Notes under the pieces: generated by a model
Told to the model about the DNA's origin: nothing
What the model saw: the letters and a program-made list of their open reading frames with translations, nothing else
Databases searched by the model: none
Shown: positions 6,960-9,270 of the stretch, piece by piece
Layout: the number at the start of each line of letters is the position of its first letter
Position numbering within the stretch: position 1 is the stretch's first letter
Translations under genes and position numbers: made by a program
Assembly (NCBI GenBank): GCA_016789295.1
Contig: JAEUQL010000120.1
Span: 1-9,270, forward strand
DNA length: 9,270 bases
Direction: 5' to 3'
Origin: Blastocatellia bacterium
GTDB lineage: Bacteria > Acidobacteriota > Blastocatellia > Chloracidobacteriales > JADJPF01

Positions 6960-6963
6960 CCTC
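6960..6963 (-). promoter_or_regulatory. Shine-Dalgarno GAGG for the small membrane protein
   Basis: On the minus strand GTGAGGTTTTTATG places GAGG 5 nt before ATG 6954, favouring the 76-residue product over the 120-residue frame. Confidence 0.6.
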
Positions 6964-6979
6964 ACAGCTCTTAAAGTTA

Positions 6980-7008
6980 GCAGAAAGAAGAGTTGGTCTT
7001 CTCTCTGC
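6980..7008 (-). terminator. Stem-loop after the diiron gene
   Basis: On the minus strand GCAGAGAGAAGA and TCTTCTTTCTGC pair over 12 positions, 11 Watson-Crick plus one G-U, around a CCAAC loop. On the plus strand the wobble becomes an A-C mismatch, so the structure belongs to minus-strand RNA. It lies 18 nt past the diiron stop and before the membrane-protein ribosome site. With no U tract, it may be an attenuator or an RNA-stabilising element. Confidence 0.4.
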
Positions 7009-7025
7009 TTCAATCTTCTGCCGTC

Positions 7026-7742
7026 TTATAACGACCAGTCGATGTCTTCGGGCAGTTCTACGCCTAACTCTTCTCTGCTTGGCCACTCTAGACCTGTCGC
7101 TTTTACATCTTCCCGAATGTCGTCTATAAAATCTTTCATCACTTCTGCACTGTCGCGCTTCTTCAGCCCTACTTCAATAGCATAACGGTTGCCTTCATTG
7201 TGTGGACGTCCGAAAGAGAGCAGCCCTTGGCGTAACCATTTAGCAAAGATCTTTTGGGCTTCTGCGCGATTTTCAGCATCTTGACAAAGTTGTACGGCAA
7301 TACGTGCACCAAGTGACTGGTGGCCACGTTCCTCTTTGATTATCTTACCGATTATAGTTCTGTAAGGTTCCCAAGAACAGTTCTCATACTCTTGCAACTG
7401 CCAAAAACCACCTCTGTCATAAAGCCACTGTGCAACACCAAGTTCAAGCCAAGAGGATGAGAATGGAATGGGTTTCTCTTGAAGTCTTTCTTTGACCCAA
7501 GGCTCTACTGATTCGCCTGTATGCTGTTGGTAAAGTTGTGCTACTGCAATATAGTGTTCTGTCTCTTCTTGTATGTGCCAAGCCATGAACTTTAGACTCT
7601 TGATGTCAGGAACAAATTGAAGACCGTGCCCAAACATCTGTGCTGCAGCAAGTTCTCTGTAAGCTTGTGAGCGCATCATCTGGATTACTGTTTCACTATA
7701 CTTTTTGTCTTGTTGTTTAAGTGTCGTGGTAGCTTCTGTCAC
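7026..7742 (-). CDS. PaaA-like ferritin-fold diiron protein (phenylacetate-CoA epoxidase subunit family)
   Basis: The 238-residue protein resembles the PaaA/PaaC diiron fold (Phenylacetic acid catabolic protein family). Candidate iron ligands, numbered from GTG 7742, are Glu30 (YRELAAA), Glu60 and His63 (QEETEH, ExxH), Glu118 or Glu120 (QEYEN), and Glu138 and His141 (KEERGH, ExxH). The segments FSSSWLELGVAQWL, WEPYRTIIGKIIKEE and SFGRPHNEGN line up by eye with equivalent regions of PaaA. Family knowledge: PaaABCE epoxidises phenylacetyl-CoA, but no paaB, C, D or E is adjacent here, so an oxygenase or oxidative-stress role is only inference. The start was moved to GTG 7742 because AAGGAG (7749-7754) sits 6 nt before it; a longer frame begins at GTG 7766 without a site. 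The gene diverges from the receiver-kinase gene across 136 nt. Confidence 0.85.
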   Translation of the reverse strand: MTEATTTLKQQDKKYSETVIQMMRSQAYRELAAAQMFGHGLQFVPDIKSLKFMAWHIQEETEHYIAVAQLYQQHTGESVEPWVKERLQEKPIPFSSSWLELGVAQWLYDRGGFWQLQEYENCSWEPYRTIIGKIIKEERGHQSLGARIAVQLCQDAENRAEAQKIFAKWLRQGLLSFGRPHNEGNRYAIEVGLKKRDSAEVMKDFIDDIREDVKATGLEWPSREELGVELPEDIDWSL

Positions 7743-7748
7743 AACTGA

Positions 7749-7754
7749 CTCCTT
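7749..7754 (-). promoter_or_regulatory. Shine-Dalgarno AAGGAG selecting GTG 7742
   Basis: AAGGAG lies 6 nt before GTG 7742 and inside the longer frame that would start at GTG 7766. It is the best ribosome site of the minus-strand genes and argues for the shorter product. Confidence 0.7.
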
Positions 7755-7869
7755 ACATTTGGCCACATAAGTGGGAGTTTTTCTGCTATATTCTTAATCT
7801 TTGCTGATATCTTTAATTTTAAGGATACCACTACAACAAGAGAGTTGAAAGCAGCTTTGTTTACACAGC

Positions 7870-7873
7870 GGAG
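7870..7873 (+). promoter_or_regulatory. Shine-Dalgarno GGAG of the receiver-kinase gene
   Basis: GGAG lies 5 nt before ATG 7879. The divergent gap above it (7743-7869) is A+T-rich. It contains TTGCTG at 7801-7806 with GATACC 17 nt later, only a weak match to a sigma-70-type promoter. Confidence 0.55.
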
Positions 7874-7878
7874 AGACT

Positions 7879-9162
7879 ATGCCTAAAAGTCAGATAATGA
7901 TAGTAGACAGTGAGACTGAAAACTTCACCACTTTTGTTGATGGTCTTAAAGACCTCGACTGTGAATTTACTCAGGCCGAAAACGGTCAAGAAGCACTCCA
8001 TCTTATTATGCAAAACCCACCAACAATTATTATTTCAGAGTGGAGTATGCCTGTAATGGATGGACTTAACTTGTTTCTACAGATCAAAAACTCTCCTCAC
8101 ACTAGCCATATCCCTTTTATATTTCATACAACAATCAATGATATAGATATTCGTGTAGCAATGTTAGAAGCAGGAGTAGAAGATTGTTGGGAAAAACCTT
8201 ATAATGTGAGAGAAGCTAAAATCCGTATCAGTAGACTTTTAGAGCGTATCAACCCAAAGATAGAGTTTACTCGTTCAGCACAGTTTAGGTTAGCAGCAGA
8301 GATACACGACACAGAACCACAGCAGGTAATCAATTTTCGTTATGAGATTATAGAAGAGATAGGAGAGGGTGGAATGGGTGTAGTCTATCGTGCTCAGGAT
8401 TATAGCCGCGATAGACAAGTAGCTGTGAAAGTACTCAAAAGAGAATATGTTTCAGACGAGACAGCTATAAGACGTTTTGCACGCGAGTCAGAAGCCGCTA
8501 TGCGCATAGTTCATCCCAACGTTGTCGCTACTTATGAGTATGGTCTACTTCCCACAGGACAAGCTTACATAGTAATGGAGTTATTGAATGGCAATTCTCT
8601 TGAATCAGAACTTTTTGCAGATCATAGACTTATTCCCCAAAGGGTCTTAACAATTATGCGGCAAGTCTGTCTAGCTGTTAGCGAAGCACACCATCAAGGA
8701 GTAGTACATCGTGATCTAAAACCGAACAACATATATCTGGTAAACCCAAATTCTTCTACTCCTGTGGTCAAGGTGCTAGATTTTGGAATAGCTATGCTCA
8801 AAGATATTCCTAATCAATCTTTAAGAATTACTGGGCCAGACGTGGCTATAGGAACTCCATTATACCTATCTCCAGAACAAGCCATGGCAAAACCACTTGA
8901 CGAAAGATCTGATATATACTCGCTAGGTGTAGTCTTCTACGAACTGCTTAGTGGCAGCACTCCATTCACAGGAAAGAACTATCGCGAAGTTCTTATGGCT
9001 CATATAAACGAACCACCAACACCTCTTGAACAGAGAGTAGATATTGACAAGTGGTTCTCAGAACTAGTAATGAAGATGCTTTCAAAGAAGCCTCAAGACC
9101 GGATACAGACAATAGATGAGGTTCTAGAGATCTTAAATAGCAACAGAATAATCAATTGGTAG
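7879..9162 (+). CDS. Ser/Thr protein kinase with N-terminal degenerate receiver domain
   Basis: The 427-residue product joins two signalling modules and has no membrane segment, so it is cytosolic. Residues 4-124 have the CheY fold: IMIVDSE at the start, the IIISEWSMPVMDG strand-loop, IPFIFHTT with Thr84, and WEKPY with Lys106. The phosphoacceptor position holds Glu54 (GAG 8038-8040), and the second acidic-pocket Asp is Ser11, so normal Asp phosphorylation is not expected. After a 27-residue linker comes a complete Hanks-type kinase (about 155-420): GEGGMG loop 162-167, Lys184 in AVKVLK, Glu203, HRDLKPNN with Asp279 and Asn284, DFG with Asp301, then GTPLYLSPEQ and SDIYSLGVVFYELLSG. It should phosphorylate Ser/Thr on unknown proteins. 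It diverges from the diiron gene, and the next gene starts 14 nt after its stop, suggesting an operon. Confidence 0.95.
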   Translation: MPKSQIMIVDSETENFTTFVDGLKDLDCEFTQAENGQEALHLIMQNPPTIIISEWSMPVMDGLNLFLQIKNSPHTSHIPFIFHTTINDIDIRVAMLEAGVEDCWEKPYNVREAKIRISRLLERINPKIEFTRSAQFRLAAEIHDTEPQQVINFRYEIIEEIGEGGMGVVYRAQDYSRDRQVAVKVLKREYVSDETAIRRFARESEAAMRIVHPNVVATYEYGLLPTGQAYIVMELLNGNSLESELFADHRLIPQRVLTIMRQVCLAVSEAHHQGVVHRDLKPNNIYLVNPNSSTPVVKVLDFGIAMLKDIPNQSLRITGPDVAIGTPLYLSPEQAMAKPLDERSDIYSLGVVFYELLSGSTPFTGKNYREVLMAHINEPPTPLEQRVDIDKWFSELVMKMLSKKPQDRIQTIDEVLEILNSNRIINW

Positions 9163-9176
9163 GAAGGAAGAGTACT

Positions 9177-9270
9177 GTGATTGTAATTTTCAACCCCGAA
9201 GTAGACCCTCAAGGAGAAGAGGTCAATAGACTACTTGGTCACGTAGAGCGTAACTATCCAAACATCAACG
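9177..9270 (+). CDS. Partial gene start, possibly DAHP synthase N-terminus
   Basis: A GTG at 9177 opens 31 codons that run off the window. AGGAAGGAAG (9161-9170), overlapping the kinase stop, provides the ribosome site. The protein starts with M(GTG)IVIFNPEVDPQGEE and continues EVNRLLGHVERNYPNIN. The hydrophobic MIVI strand followed by a helix resembles the ferredoxin-like N-terminal domain of type I-beta 3-deoxy-7-phosphoheptulonate synthase (first step of the shikimate pathway), but 31 residues cannot settle this. Other small alpha/beta domains begin similarly. It is probably co-transcribed with the kinase. Confidence 0.55.
   Translation, partial: MIVIFNPEVDPQGEEVNRLLGHVERNYPNIN

Noticed and set aside
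6955..7086. Arg-rich N-terminal extension of the small membrane protein
   Set aside because: It overlaps the 3' end of the diiron gene in another frame, and GAGG supports the internal ATG at 6954.
7743..7768. Starts at GTG 7766 or ATG 7768 for the diiron gene
   Set aside because: ATG 7768 is out of frame and soon stops; GTG 7766 has no ribosome site, whereas AAGGAG precedes GTG 7742.
7801..7829. TTGCTG with 17-nt spacer to GATACC as the receiver-kinase promoter
   Set aside because: The -10 matches only three of six consensus bases; too weak to list as a promoter.

Overview
The window is ordinary-looking chromosomal DNA from a bacterium, A+T-rich and densely coded. Two products carry Sec-type signal peptides, and there is a COG3178/AmgK-like cell-wall sugar kinase, so a Gram-negative-type envelope is likely. 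A Ser/Thr kinase fused to a receiver domain and a stand-alone PaaA-like diiron protein suggest a lineage rich in eukaryote-like kinases, such as Melainabacteria/Cyanobacteria-related or Acidobacteriota-like groups. That placement is a guess. I see no tRNA, rRNA, CRISPR array, insertion sequence or phage gene.

Layout. Positions 1-2610 hold two minus-strand genes for exported proteins: an M1 zinc aminopeptidase (cut by the left edge) and, upstream of it, a SYLF-domain protein. The SYLF gene has the best promoter in the window, an extended -10 in the short divergent gap at 2611-2709. Positions 2710-6670 hold a plus-strand block: a YbfF/ABHD11-like alpha/beta hydrolase, an AmgK-like sugar kinase, asparaginyl-tRNA synthetase (asnS) and a short-chain dehydrogenase. 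The last three are closely spaced. A 144-nt structured gap separates hydrolase and kinase. A strong symmetric hairpin at 6685-6709 closes the block where it converges with minus-strand genes. Positions 6724-7742 (minus) hold a 76-residue two-helix membrane protein preceded by the PaaA-like diiron protein. From 7879 (plus) comes a cytosolic Ser/Thr kinase with an N-terminal degenerate receiver domain. It is followed 14 nt later by the first 31 codons of another gene, possibly DAHP synthase.

How they work together. asnS is translation housekeeping. The AmgK-like kinase would act in sugar salvage or cell-wall recycling. The two exported proteins act outside the cytoplasm. The most unusual gene is the receiver-kinase fusion. 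Its receiver has Glu at the phosphoacceptor position and Ser in place of the second acidic-pocket Asp. Its kinase domain keeps every catalytic motif. It may be a kinase controlled by a non-phosphorylated or permanently 'on' receiver. Several start codons were moved from the longest reading frame because a Shine-Dalgarno sequence points to an internal start. Four intergenic gaps hold clear stem-loops without a good U tract.
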